In this document: piece after piece, positions 1-10,990 of the stretch
Numbering within the stretch: the stretch's first letter is position 1
How the letters are laid out: each line of letters opens with the position of its first letter
From: Lathyrus oleraceus
Taxonomy: Eukaryota; Streptophyta; Magnoliopsida; Fabales; Fabaceae
Direction: 5' to 3'
Length of the DNA stretch: 64,000 nt
NCBI RefSeq assembly: GCF_024323335.1
Contig: NC_066583.1
Location: 369,207,452 to 369,271,451 of the forward strand
Notes under the pieces: model-generated
Told to the model about the DNA's origin: nothing
What the model saw: the letters and a program-made list of their open reading frames with translations, nothing else
Database searches by the model: none
Translations under genes and position numbers: made by a program

Positions 1-1431
1 TCGGGATGCTGGAAGACGAGAAGTACACAGCTTCTTGATCTCTCTCTCATAGGCCGCTTCCATGTCTGCTTTCTCCTTTGCAAGTCGATCATACCTCCTC
101 TTCCAGAATTTGGAAGACTGAGGAAGCAGAGAGGTCCAAGTGTCGTTCGGATCGTCGATCACTCGATGCTCGAGGAACTCAATCATATCGTCCTTCTCCT
201 TAAGCTGCTGAAGCAATTCTTCTCTTTCACGGATCCAAGCACGTGAAAGGTCTTCTTCTCTCAACTCCTCTACACGTTGGGTAGGGAGGGTTGAAGGCCC
301 AGCCACATCCAACGGTGTAGGTCTCGGATGATCATATGGCATCAAGTACACGGCAACTCTCTGTCTGACCCAAGAGGTGTATGGCTCCAAAGCAATGCAG
401 TTCTTTGGACCCAACTCGTTCCTACTCTTCTTGTGAATACTGCGCCAAGCACGGACAAATCTGGCTTTCAGGCCTTGGGGATCTTTACCCTCCTGGAAGA
501 ACACACCTTCTAACAGAATGTTATGAGGTTTATCCTTCAGGGGGAACCCAAGCTGACGTCGTGCGAGAATAGGATTGTAGATGATCCCACCACATGTGCC
601 AAGAAGAGGCACATTAGGGAATTCACCACAATAATCAATGATCTGGACGGTATCATACACGCGGTCATACCAGGTGATATCATCATTGGTGAGAGACATA
701 AGTCTCTGAGACCACCGTAGACATCCCTTGTTCTCCTTGAAAGCAACTGTCTGCGGCAAGTGCGAAATAAACCACTTGTATAGCAGAGGTAGACAGCAGA
801 CAATAACTCCTCCACCCTTTGCGTTCCTCAGATGCAAAGAGACATAGGCATCGCCCAACAAAGTCGGAACGGGATTAAGAACTGAGAAGATCCTAATAGC
901 GTTCATGTCCACGAACTTGTCGAAGTTGGGAAACAACACCAATCCATAGATGAGCAGCACAAACAAAGCCTCAAAGGCATCCTCACTCATGGCCTTCCCA
1001 TAAAAGGTAGCTTGAGCAATGAGGAACTCGGAAGGAAAGCCCTGAATTCCGCCTTTGGTAGTCAGATTAGCCTTAATCAAATCTTCATCTATGTGCAACA
1101 AGCTGGCAATCTCTCGAGCGGTCAGAATACTCTCTAGGCCACTGAGCGGCACTTGATCCAGAATCGGAATCCCAATGAGATGAGAATACTCCTCCAAAGT
1201 TGGCAACAACTGGAAATCCGGAAATGAGAAGCAGTGATACAGCGGATCATAAAACTGGGCTAGAGTGCTCATCAGCCCTTCATCAACCTGAGTAGTCGGC
1301 AGAGGTAGAAGCTTCCCATAGCGAGCTTTGAAACCCAAGGGATCTAATACATAAGATGTCAGATTCCTTAACTCTTTTACATCGGGCTGTTTAAAGCTGT
1401 ACTTCTTTGTATGCCTTTTTGGTCTTTCCAT
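1..1431 (-). CDS. Ogre-type retrotransposon ORF1 (DUF7745-like), partial
   Basis: The minus strand is open for 477 codons from an ATG at 1431 to the window edge, so the C terminus is missing. The protein starts MERPKRHTKKYSF and contains LAQFYDPLYHCFSFPDFQLLP and LLYKWFISHLP. I recognise this as the DUF7745-type protein common in Medicago, Trifolium and pea, encoded upstream of gag in Ogre-like Ty3/gypsy elements. Its function is unknown. From about residue 390 it turns into a charged, coiled-coil-like segment rich in E, K and R. It lies about 1 kb downstream of a primer-binding site and a 5.4-kb LTR on the same strand, the layout expected at the 5' end of an Ogre element. No stop or frameshift was seen in my reading. 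The family call rests on recognition, not a search. Confidence 0.8.
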   Translation of the reverse strand, partial: MERPKRHTKKYSFKQPDVKELRNLTSYVLDPLGFKARYGKLLPLPTTQVDEGLMSTLAQFYDPLYHCFSFPDFQLLPTLEEYSHLIGIPILDQVPLSGLESILTAREIASLLHIDEDLIKANLTTKGGIQGFPSEFLIAQATFYGKAMSEDAFEALFVLLIYGLVLFPNFDKFVDMNAIRIFSVLNPVPTLLGDAYVSLHLRNAKGGGVIVCCLPLLYKWFISHLPQTVAFKENKGCLRWSQRLMSLTNDDITWYDRVYDTVQIIDYCGEFPNVPLLGTCGGIIYNPILARRQLGFPLKDKPHNILLEGVFFQEGKDPQGLKARFVRAWRSIHKKSRNELGPKNCIALEPYTSWVRQRVAVYLMPYDHPRPTPLDVAGPSTLPTQRVEELREEDLSRAWIREREELLQQLKEKDDMIEFLEHRVIDDPNDTWTSLLPQSSKFWKRRYDRLAKEKADMEAAYEREIKKLCTSRLPASR

Positions 1432-2428
1432 GTCTGAAAATTTTGCAAATAAACCCTTTTAAGTTCCTTGAAAATTTTCTTCTTTCTGATGACATGAAGT
1501 GCAGATGAATGCATGAATGCATGAATGCAACAATCACACTCAAGGATCAAACAAGTCACACCAAACAAAGGTCATGGGAAAGCTCATTGTATCCCTAATA
1601 TCAATCATCCATTTTGGTGGATTTAGGTTTTCACCTTATCGACACCCAAGTTCCATTGATATTAACGGTACATGAACCGGCTCGAACATCCTTAATATCA
1701 ACCATCCGTTTTGGGGGATTTAGGTTTTATACCTTATCAACGCCCAGGTTCCATTGATATTAAGGTTGTCTGAACGACTCAACCACGAATCACGGGTTTG
1801 TTGAGAGTCATGAGCATGGAGTCTCGGTTAAGGACCACCCAAAGGGAGTGTACTAGGGTTTAAACCTGCCAGACATGTTCTATCAGAGGTTCCCATAATC
1901 ATCGTTCCATCTTTCGAATATTATCGGAGGAACGAATACTCGTATTCCAAAAATATTCTCAAGAGAAACTCTTATGAGTGTAGTATCGCGTAACAATCGC
2001 ATCAGAACTTACATCTGAACGACCTTCGCACTACGTTCCTAAAAGTAGGCCAAGATGGGTTTGGTAAACTACGGTCCTTGGCTTCTGCGGCACATGATTG
2101 AAAGAATAATGCCTAACCACAAATAACTTGTGTGACATTATTAATCCAACATGACCTCCACCAAGTGAATGGGCTCGGAAGTCAACTGGCTAAGGAATAC
2201 TCCACACCAGTCAACAAGACTATGCCATTCTCCTATCCTAGAGTACACTCGAGTTCGGGTATAGAACTCATCTCACAGATCACCAAAGCAAACAACAATT
2301 GTATATCAAGCAATTCAAACATTACAATCAATACAGTCATCCCAAATGGTACAAAAATATGTCATATAACAAATAATAATATATCACACAACAAGGGTGA
2401 AAAGTAGGCAATACCACCAAGGATTTGC
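1432..2428 (-). other. Untranslated leader of the Ogre element
   Basis: This kilobase separates the primer-binding site from ORF1 and has no convincing coding potential. Ogre elements are known for long leaders. It carries a two-copy repeat at 1591-1763, listed separately. Confidence 0.6.
1591..1763 (-). repeat. Two-copy tandem repeat with inverted ends
   Basis: Two copies of a unit of about 75 bp start at 1591 and 1688, 97 bp apart. Each begins with TAATATCAA and ends with TTGATATTAA, so each can fold into a stem-loop. They share the core GGATTTAGGTTTT and the segment CCAGGTTCCATTGATATTA with a few substitutions. Confidence 0.7.
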
Positions 2429-2448
2429 GATCCCCAGCAGAGTCGCCA
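2429..2448 (-). other. Primer-binding site of the Ogre element (tRNA-Arg type)
   Basis: On the minus strand the sequence TGGCGACTCTGCTGGGGATC follows the LTR end after a short spacer. It starts with TGG, the complement of a tRNA 3' CCA, and matches the arginine-tRNA-type primer site I know from Ogre elements. It lies 6 bp inside the LTR terminus, towards ORF1. Confidence 0.8.
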
Positions 2449-3496
2449 CTTTTCTGTAGCGGTGTATTCGTCGCTATATGATTTATTGATTAAACCATAA
2501 GCAAAGCATACAATGAATTCGAGTCGCCACCGCACTTTTATTTATCCAAAGGATTGGCTAAAAAGCGAACAAAAGCCTAAGAAGTTTTACGCGTAGAAAA
2601 CTAATGAAAAGATCAGAGAATCTGGGTAAGGGGTAAATTACGCAATGGGAAGGTGTTAGGCACCCACTACGTCCTAGGTACTCCTAGGGAGCCCTTTTCA
2701 CACTTGTTGTATAAAATTGTTATTTTTTATGAAATATTTATTGTGCAAACATGATTGGGATGATGAGAAAAGAATATACAATTTAATTATTTTTGTGTTC
2801 GAACGGATGAACCCGTTGCCTACGTACCTTCCATCAAAGGTAAGGATCAAAACGCCGTAGTTTGGCTAAAAGATTTCCAAAAGTTAGTGGATTCAATTTT
2901 AAACACAAGCCCTAAGGTCTTACGTTATCCACGGGAGAAAAATCAACCTTATACAAACAACGAGTCCACCATGTGAGAACAGCTTCAACTTGCTAGTGAG
3001 GGGTTAACCCTATAATAAGCAAGGAAGACTTACCATTCAATCAACTAAGGACAAATAGGTGAGATTGATATCAACCAACTAGGATAAATCAAACCTATGG
3101 CTAATGTATGAAAACTTAACAAGAATGGACAAAGCCACAAAACAATTGAATGGGTGAAGTTAATTGATTATGATTATTCACAAAAGGAGGGTCAAAGTAT
3201 GATTAAGATTGATTCAAAAGAAGTACTATGAAATGGAGTTTGAAAAAGTCAAGGACTTGGGGTCCAGGTTTTTAATTTGAAAGCATGAAGATGTTTGCAC
3301 AATATTTATCTCAAGTTTTGAAAGTAATGTGTGAAAAGGTTTAGGACAAAATGGGTGAATGGATGAAGATGGAGTGTAAAAATTCTTAGAAGGTTCACCT
3401 CTTGAAATCATATAGAAGATGATTTAAGTGTGTCCTTTGGAATAGGAAATGAGCAATAACAAACAAGCAAAGCAAAGGAAGAAAGTCAACAAAAGC

Positions 3497-3715
3497 GGAT
3501 ACCGGATGCTAATCACTGGACTTATACCAATCTCCTAAAACAGAACTGGATATCAGAGGCCACTCTATGGACTTATACTAATCTCCTCAACAAAGAAATA
3601 AAAAGTGGATACCGGATGCCAATCTATCTGGGCTTATACCAATCTCCAACAAAAACAAAGCAAATACTTGGATGTCAGATGCCAATCTATCTGGGCTTAC
3701 TCTAACCTCCAACAT
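3497..3715 (-). repeat. Four degenerate tandem copies inside the Ogre LTR
   Basis: Units beginning GGATACCGGATG or GGATATCAGA start near 3497, 3548, 3607 and 3670, so periods are 51, 59 and 63 bp. Each contains a version of GGGCTTATACCAATCTCC. Looser copies with a TGGTCTTA core continue to about 3890. Confidence 0.7.
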
Positions 3716-6704
3716 ATGATCATAGGAAAACAAATGCCAAATTACATGGACTTACAATTGCATCCTCACATAAATCAAACAAATGCATCAAGCAAAGAGA
3801 TGATGAGTGGCCAATGAAATGGTCTTATACTCACTTCCATATCATAGGAACAATGGCCAATGAATGGTCTTACAATTGTCCTCAATGGGCAAACAACAAA
3901 GATATGTCACAAAGACAAATGAAATGATCATGCACTAATGAGCAATTAATGATGATAAATGCACAAAGCATGCAAGCAGACATGTATAACTGAACTAAGT
4001 AATCAATCAATCAAAGTCATTCAGCACACTCTATAACCAAACAATAAGGCTCATACAAAGGGTAGGCGTTGAAGCCAACTGGAATAGGGTTAAAGGTGCT
4101 CTTAACCTTGACATTGAGAGCCAAGGTGAAGCGGATGAAAGGATATGAGGGGTGTGCCTCATGCTCTTATCCCTGGTCAGGGAGAGCTTTGAATATCAGA
4201 AGGTGTGGGAGTTCAGAAAGTAGGAACTCTCTCCACAAGTTAGACTCGATAGATCTTGGGTTTTTACTCACTATGCATCAACACATGTGGTGTGAGCAAG
4301 GTGATTGACACACAGAATAGTAGGAGATAGGTTACATATCTCTTTTGTCTACCAATTGCCTTATTCAAAGGACTTTTCCTGCTTTGGACAAAAGTAAACA
4401 AGCACAAACATTGCCTCTTAAGGAGGACTTCAGACAGTTGCCTGGCCAAGTAACAGGCCAGGTCTTCCAGACTACATGAAGAAAAAGGATTCTACCTTAA
4501 TGCAAATGCTATCAAGCAAAGCAATGCAAGTTCTCAAAGAACTATTAGCAACTAAAGGTACCTGAAATCAATCAAATAAAATCAGTATACAACTCAAATT
4601 CAAAACCAATAAGATAAGGATCAACACAATCAGTCAAATGTGCAATGCACAAAGCTCAAAGCATATGAGCTAACCATCCTACAAAACAAACAAGTTAGTT
4701 CATGATAATCAATCAAACTCAACCAACTTTCATTAATCTACTTGAAGCATTTGCTTCTTAACCTGAAAAGCAAACTCAAACATGAGAAACAAGACCACTA
4801 GGACAAGCCTAGGGTCAAAAGGAGATAAAAAATCCAAAACAGCAAGTGAAAGATATCCAAAATCAAGTTCAAACAATTAATAAACAAACCCAAGTGGTTT
4901 CACATTCATATCATTCATCATGATCATTTCACAAACAAATTAGGTCAAAGCATGTCATATAGAAGCTCATAGAAGTCAACAGAATGATTCAAGTCAAATC
5001 CAATCACAAACATTTCAATAAATCCTCAAATAAATCATGATCAAACATCATCCATAACATGATAAGCATACCAAATTTCAGCTCATTTGGATCAAGGGAA
5101 GTAGGTCAATGAAAAACAGAAAGTCAAAGCAAGTTCAAGCAAACTCAAACAAAGCACCAAAACATGCACCAACTTCAATAAATCATAAAACAGTGACAAC
5201 ACATGATAAATGAATGGGAATAAAACCATGACAAACATTAATATGTCTACAATTCACATGTCAAATTTCAAGTCCATCCAATTAAGCATGAGGATTTCAC
5301 AAATCATATAACATCATGTGTCACAAGGGGTCAACAATTTGGTCAAACAGGGGAGAAAATTCCAATCAAATAGTAAATGCCATCAATAATTCCAGAAAAA
5401 TTCACATGTATTCTCAACATCCATATGTATGTTCATGCAAAAATCCAGACCAATTTGAGTTCAATAAGCATGGCAATTAAAATCATGAATTTGGACATGA
5501 ATGGTGTGACACAAATTGTCACACCTCTATTCAAAAAATCATATCTCATCAACCAGCAATGGTAAATTCACAAACTCTACACCAAAATCACCATGAACAT
5601 GTCTAGTTTAAGCACAAAAAATTTCAGAGGCATTGGATTATGTATCATCATTTCACAAGCAATTTGGCAAGGCATACATAAAATAGACACAAATGAACAA
5701 AACCTAGCACATTTTAAAATCCACACATGCAAAAAATCTGGAAAACTCATCATAATAAACTAGAGATCATGAGGAGCATTTCACAAAAAATCCCATCAAA
5801 TTTGGATTAAAAATGAGTGACTTATGAATTTTGGAAGATTGGCATACAAAATGAAATAAATATTGCAAAATGAAATGATTTAATGAAATTATAACACGGC
5901 AGTGGCATTTTCGTAATAACCCGGTCCCTTAAGTGAAACTCTGCGTTTCACTTAAGGAGGTGTCCACACCTGATTCGCGCATGGCAATGAAATAGTGAAA
6001 ATCATGCAAAACGAAATGCCAGCAGCCAAACGCGATTCTGGGCTTTTAAAAAATTAGGGTTCGTGTCACTGTTCATCATGTTCATCAATGGTGATGAACT
6101 TTTGTCCCAGAATTGGAAAATGAGCATACCATTCAAACCAACAAACCATGCACATCACAAATCCAACCTTGATTTACACTAACTCATGTTATTATGGAAG
6201 AATCGAGCAAAATATCATCCATATATAAAACTTCATGTCAACATAACTTTCTTAATACTCAAGCATTTTCCATGATTTAAAGTTCAGTAAAACCAGCAAG
6301 GCAAGAGCTATTCAAAGCACATCATGATTTCAAGAATAGCTAGGTTCGAAATCTTACCAAGTTTGAAGAACAATGATGGAACAGTGGTTATTTGGCTATG
6401 ATGAGCTGAAACAGATGCGCAAGGATGTTCCAGATGATGATGAATGGAGGAAGAATTTTAGCTCAACAATGCTGGGTTATGCTTAAATCGAGAACTGCCA
6501 TGTGAGGTGCTTCAATGGAACAGTGCGGATGCTTGCTCTACAGTTGGGAAATGGTGCTTGCAAAGACCTCCAAAATGATGGTAAATGATGGAACAATGCT
6601 CAAGAACACGGGTCCTTTTGAGATTTTCAGAAAAAAGTTCAAGTGAGGAAAATGAGAGTTTGAGAGAAAATGAAGTTTTTGATCTGGTTTGTGAATAGTG
6701 TGGC

Positions 6705-6738
6705 TAGGGTTTTCTATCAGAAAATGTGAAATATATAC
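6705..6738 (-). promoter_or_regulatory. LTR promoter TATA box of the Ogre element
   Basis: On the minus strand AGTATATATTTCAC is followed about 30 bp later by AACCCTAGCCACACTATTCA, a typical TATA and start-site arrangement. The plus-strand LTR at 8244 has a comparable TATA followed by CTACTGTTCAC. The exact start site cannot be seen. Confidence 0.45.
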
Positions 6739-7889
6739 TTCTCATTAACAATGCTAAGTTTGGTTAAGGAAGTGGTAATTGAAATTAACTCAAATGGAAA
6801 TGTTTTACCAATTAGTGAAATTCCACTTAAATGTTGCATGTGCATGTGCTACAGTGCGAAAATGGGCCCAAACCATCTCCAAATGTGATTTCTGAACAAT
6901 TGTAATTGGTAAAATGCATTGGAAGTGGTTAATTTGAAAGTTCATTTTTCACCTCCCTCATTTTAAATTCAAGCCACTTGAAAAAGGCCATTTTGATTGG
7001 TTGATTTTTGGTGAATTGTGATGAAGGATTTGGATAGAGCACATCAAATATGACTTTTAGCAAAAAACCTCACTTAATTTGGCCAAATGGTTTGGAAGAT
7101 ATGCCACTTTGAAGTTCAAAAATTTTTGAGAATGATTTGATCATAACTTGCCAACCACATATGAGAAATGAGTGTTCTTGGACTTTTTGGAAACGGGAGA
7201 ACAAGATCTTCAACTTTCATGTTGGACAAAAATTCATTTGAAGCTTGTATGATGAAGTAATTTTGAGGAGAAGAACTTTCCATTTTTGGCAAATTCCAAT
7301 TACAGGTCAACTTTCTATTTTTGGAAATTTTCTGTCTGACCTCTAATTCTTCAATGTGGATGTTTGACATGTTATATGAGGCTTATATGGACCTGAATGA
7401 GACCTCTCAGACCAATTCCCACCATCAAATCACTGATTAAATGCACAGTTGACCACAGTTGACTTCAGTTGACTTTGTTAGGGTTTTGGTTGACTGAACC
7501 ATGTTCTGATGAATTCCAAGCCCCTACCACTTGATATCTTGATTCAAAATGATGTCACAACCCATATGAACTCTTGATGAATGATCATGGTGCCCAAATT
7601 CTTTAAGAATGGCCACCATCTATCTCAATGACTGACTTTGACTGATTTGACCTAATTTGCTTCATCTGCAAGTAACATGGTTAGATGACAATATTTTTGT
7701 ACCTTTGGTTAATAGACAGATGAAAAGCAATGATATACAAATGCAAAACATGCTTGGTGATCAAGAACCACACTCACAAGATAACCCACCCACTAGGAGG
7801 GAAGCAAAGGTGCACAAAGATCCTTGAGGCAATGGTATGATATGATATGATGCCATGAGGGATCTTAGGGACAAAATTGGGGTCTTACA

Positions 7890-8167
7890 TCTGCAAGCCT
7901 TGAAGCTTCTGATGTTGAATTTGCAGACATCCAACACGAGTTTCCTATCCCGAACATCTCCTCCTCAACTACTCTTGGAGCACAAGTTCACACTATGGAG
8001 TTTATGTAGTCTGATTTCCTTGAAAAAACCTTTCTAGAACTTCATTACAGAGGCACATTTGGACATGTCTATATTGGCTTCAATAGTGAAAGTGGTGAAA
8101 CTTTTCTTACCAACAGTAAAGTTTTCGAAATGAAGAGAATGGGGGGAGGGACCACCAAGCTGGGGTG
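7890..8167 (+). pseudogene. Relic of a MAPKKK (YODA/MEKK-like) kinase gene
   Basis: One frame running from the Ogre border at 7890 to a stop at 8165 contains RGTFGHVYIGFNSESGE (about 8086-8136). This is the glycine-rich ATP-binding loop of plant MAP kinase kinase kinases of the YODA/MEKK3 type, where the usual text is close to GRGTFGHVYLGFNSESGE. The first glycine is replaced by tyrosine, and after the match the frame leaves the kinase fold, which could mark an old exon end. There is one stop (TAG) upstream at about 8008. The rest of the kinase is absent, so this is a fragment. It lies between the Ogre LTR end and the TATA box of a plus-strand LTR. Confidence 0.55.
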
Positions 8168-8243
8168 ACGACAAAAAACCTCCCAGCATCCTCCGTACGA
8201 CCACTACACAACAGAAAACACAGCAGAGGAAAGAGATTAGTAG

Positions 8244-8253
8244 CATATAAAAG
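8244..8253 (+). promoter_or_regulatory. TATA box of the plus-strand LTR
   Basis: CATATAAAAG is followed by CTACTGTTCAC, resembling the promoter context of the minus-strand Ogre LTR. Confidence 0.4.
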
Positions 8254-8868
8254 AGGGACTACTGTTCACAAAAATATCGCTAGGTTTTGGAGAGGCCGCC
8301 GATATTATTCACAAAGAAAAAAAATCAGATAGAGAAGAGAGCCAGAAAAACCCTAATTTTTGGAGATAGCCGCCACTGTTCACCCACAAGGAAGGGAGAA
8401 TTCTGAAAAACATAAAGCACCGTTACTGTTCACTAAGAGAAAGAGGAGCCGACGGCAAGGAGAAAAGAAAGCCATAGTTTTTCTTGGTGGTGAAGAGCGG
8501 ACAAGAAGATCAAAACCGGTTCAGGCGAAACGCTTACTCACATTCGTCGGTCGAGCTCGCCGCAACCGATTAGCTTCCTTTCCGAGCTTTATTTTTATGT
8601 TTCAATCATGCTTTACATCCTTCTGAGGGAACCATGATTGTTGTTCCGATTTGAACTCCATGTTTGATTAAGCAATACCGCTGCCTGTTTGTTTGTGATG
8701 TTATCTTGCCGTTAAATCTTTGATGTTCAAAATGGAAAGAAACAGAATCTATGTGCGTTAAAGATGAACTTGTTCTGCTACTATTTTTTCAACTTTGTAT
8801 TTTATTTAAAAGGTTTGGTCCATTTTTTTTATCTTATGTATTAGGGCTTGAGATCATACGACAAGGAT

Positions 8869-8935
8869 GCTTGTCTGGCGGAGTTGGTAAAGGGATGTTT
8901 TGGCAAGCCTTTGGTCTCGGGTTCGATACCCTTGT
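8869..8935 (+). other. tRNA-like segment with canonical A and B boxes
   Basis: TGGCGGAGTTGG at 8876-8887 fits the RNA polymerase III A box, and GGTTCGATACC at 8920-8930 fits the B box. They are spaced 44 bp start to start, as in a tRNA gene. The acceptor and T stems do not pair well, so it is not a functional tRNA. It is followed by T-rich sequence. It could be the head of a tRNA-derived SINE captured in the LTR, or a pol III-type promoter within the R-U5 region. Confidence 0.5.
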
Positions 8936-9845
8936 GCTTCACTTTGGTTTTAGTTTTTTTCACTTTATTCAATTTTTAATCTTTGATTGATTTAGGATCT
9001 ATTTTATTATTAATCATTTTGTTTTATTTTATTCTCACTTTTCAACTTTAGCTTTTATTCTTTCGCTGTTATTTTATTTTTATTTGTTAAACATCGATTT
9101 TAATTTATGGATTCAACAATTCCCATGTTATTTATCCATGATTACTTTTATCGATACATTGATGGTATTTCGCCGCGTTTTGATTTATCACATATGACAT
9201 TTCGATTGTTGTTAATATGTATAAACCGGCTTTGAGCACATTATCTAGATTTCTTGTTTGCTTTTTTTCAATTTCCATCTTCCTTGCACGTCATTGCGTT
9301 ATGCGACTTTGATTCGCATCCTCGCATCCCGATTTTTATCCGTGCACGTCCCGATGTTGTTTCTTTCAATTAAATTTTTGAGTGTTTTGTATATATAACT
9401 TGTTGTGTTATTTATTCACATGGCTTACTCTTGGGCCTTCTTACAATGAGACAGTTCTCTTGCACTTACACTCATACATTGCATTATTTGTTGTTTGGGC
9501 CCGATTTAATTATTCCAGTACTTCGAATCCCCATTTGACAAAATGTACCCCACTCCCCCAATGTGTAATAATTTTACTGCTTTTCATTTCTTTATTTGTT
9601 TGACTGTTTAGTTAGCTACTAACACAAGAATAAAATCAACCATTTCCAAAAAAAAATCAAAAAAATAATGACTCGATCCAATGTCGAGTATTTTCTCAAT
9701 AAACAAATTAATCCATTTCTCCCCCCCCCCCATTCTATACCATTTCTTTCAAAAAACTTCATCAAATGCTTGATCCAACGTCAAGCCATTTTTCATAATA
9801 AAAAAAAATAAAAATATTAATTCATATTCAAGACCTTTTTAATAA

Positions 9846-10336
9846 AGATGGAAATGGAACGTGGTGTATACCACGCACTCCTGAGACTAGGGTGCGAGAT
9901 GGATGTCTCGCCTACCCTAGCTCTCGCCATCATCCAAATTTATCTACTTTGTTTTCTCTCAAACACTCATTCAAATATTTCTCTTAAACGTCCATCAATG
10001 CTTGATCTAGTGTCAAGTCATTTTTCACAACAAAAACTCAAATAACTTAATTCCTATCTAAACACCTTTCAATAAAGATGGAAATGGAACGTGGTGTATA
10101 CCATGCACTCCTGAGGTTAAGATTCGAGGCGGATGCCTCGCCTATCTTAGCTCTCGCCATCATTTAAAATTGTCAATGCGGTTTCTTCAAACCCTTTCTC
10201 AATCAAATTCAAAATACTTAATCTTTATTAAACATTTTTGCAAATAAGATGGAAATGGAACGTGGAGGATACCACGCACTCCTGAGACTAGGATTCGAGA
10301 TGGATATCTCGCTCATCCAAGCTCTCGCAATTACTC
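9846..10336 (+). repeat. Three dispersed copies of a 90-bp palindrome-rich unit
   Basis: Units starting AGATGGAAATGGAACGTGG lie at about 9846, 10076 and 10248. Each has two small palindromes, GTGGTGTATACCAC and a CGAGATGGAT...TCTCG arm, and ends CTAGCTCTCG or similar. A second motif, CTTGATCCAACGTCAAG-like, precedes them at about 9669, 9766 and 9998. An 11-base C run lies at 9721. Confidence 0.7.
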
Positions 10337-10990
10337 AAAACACATCAAACTAATCAATTTCTTTTCTCGCCGCCGCGCGATTGACCCTTCAAACCTTTTC
10401 TCAAACGAAAGGTACTTTGTTTCAGAACAATGCAAGGCAATGTTTTTCCACCTGTTTTGGGTAGTCCAACAATGTTTTCGTCGATTTGACACAAAGTAGC
10501 TTCCGCTAAAATCGACCAACAAACAAACATTTTTCTACCCAGAACTATGTAAGCCTTGATTTCTCTGTTGAGATACGTAGGAGCAAGATTTGTAAATCTT
10601 GTCAGGCCCACTAATAAAAAACTTAGGTTTAGTCCTTCGTCAAAAATCCAAAAACATTTCTTCTATCTCCTATTCTTTCTTTCCCATCTAATAACTTAAA
10701 GCCTAACATTTCAACTAACACTAATGCACACAACTGACCTAATGGTTCCCGTTGAGTACAACGGACGTGAGGGGTGCTAATACCTTCCCTTTGCGTAATT
10801 GACTCCCGAACCCCGATTTGGTTGCGACGACCATAATCATTGTCGTTTTGTCTTGGGTTTTATCGATATTTCCCCTTTACTTTTTTAGGAATAAATAAAG
10901 TTTGGTGGCGACTCTGTTCAGTCCATCATTGCGAGCGTGCGATTGCGCTTCGCTTAGGTCGTATCCCCATTTTTTCCATGAGGTACGACA

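Larger units (their letters stand above)
2455..7889 (-). mobile_element. Complete Ogre-type 5' LTR, about 5.4 kb
   Basis: On the minus strand this starts TGTAAGACCCCAATTTTG (7889 downwards) and ends CCGCTACA at 2455, so it has TGTA...TACA termini. Its 5435 bp fits the unusually long LTRs of Ogre elements. A TATA box sits near 6730, giving a U3 of about 1.2 kb and an R-U5 of more than 4 kb. Close to its 3' end it has the conserved legume block with ACTACG and GGTACGTAGG (2800-2880) and a GTGGCGACTC motif near 2525. Many A-rich short repeats lie inside. Small open frames within it are not convincing genes. The partner LTR and the rest of the element lie beyond the left edge. Confidence 0.85.
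8168..10990 (+). mobile_element. Ogre/Tat-type LTR, 5'-truncated or solo, plus orientation
   Basis: This shares landmark blocks with the U5 side of the minus-strand Ogre LTR: AACTATGTAAGCC with GATACGTAGGAGCAAGA (10540-10580), GGGTGCTAATACCTTCCC followed by TTGCGTAA (10770-10800), and TTTGGTGGCGACTCTG (10900-10915). It ends GAGGTACGACA at 10990, after which an unrelated gag starts with no primer site. A TATA box lies at 8244. Less than 100 bp of possible U3 precedes the TATA before the kinase relic, so the 5' end is probably missing. Short open frames inside are not convincing. The 5' limit is uncertain. Confidence 0.6.

Noticed and set aside
3497..3715. CRISPR-like array
   Set aside because: Repeats are degenerate, unequal in period and lie inside a plant LTR. 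No cas genes are present and this is nuclear plant DNA.
4069..4308. 79-codon frame in the Ogre LTR
   Set aside because: Antisense to the element, inside LTR sequence, with no domain.
8360..8626. 88-codon basic frame in the plus-strand LTR
   Set aside because: It lies just after the LTR TATA box in leader sequence, and its composition does not resemble a known protein.
8876..8930. Functional tRNA gene
   Set aside because: A and B boxes are present but the acceptor and T stems do not pair and no clear cloverleaf forms.
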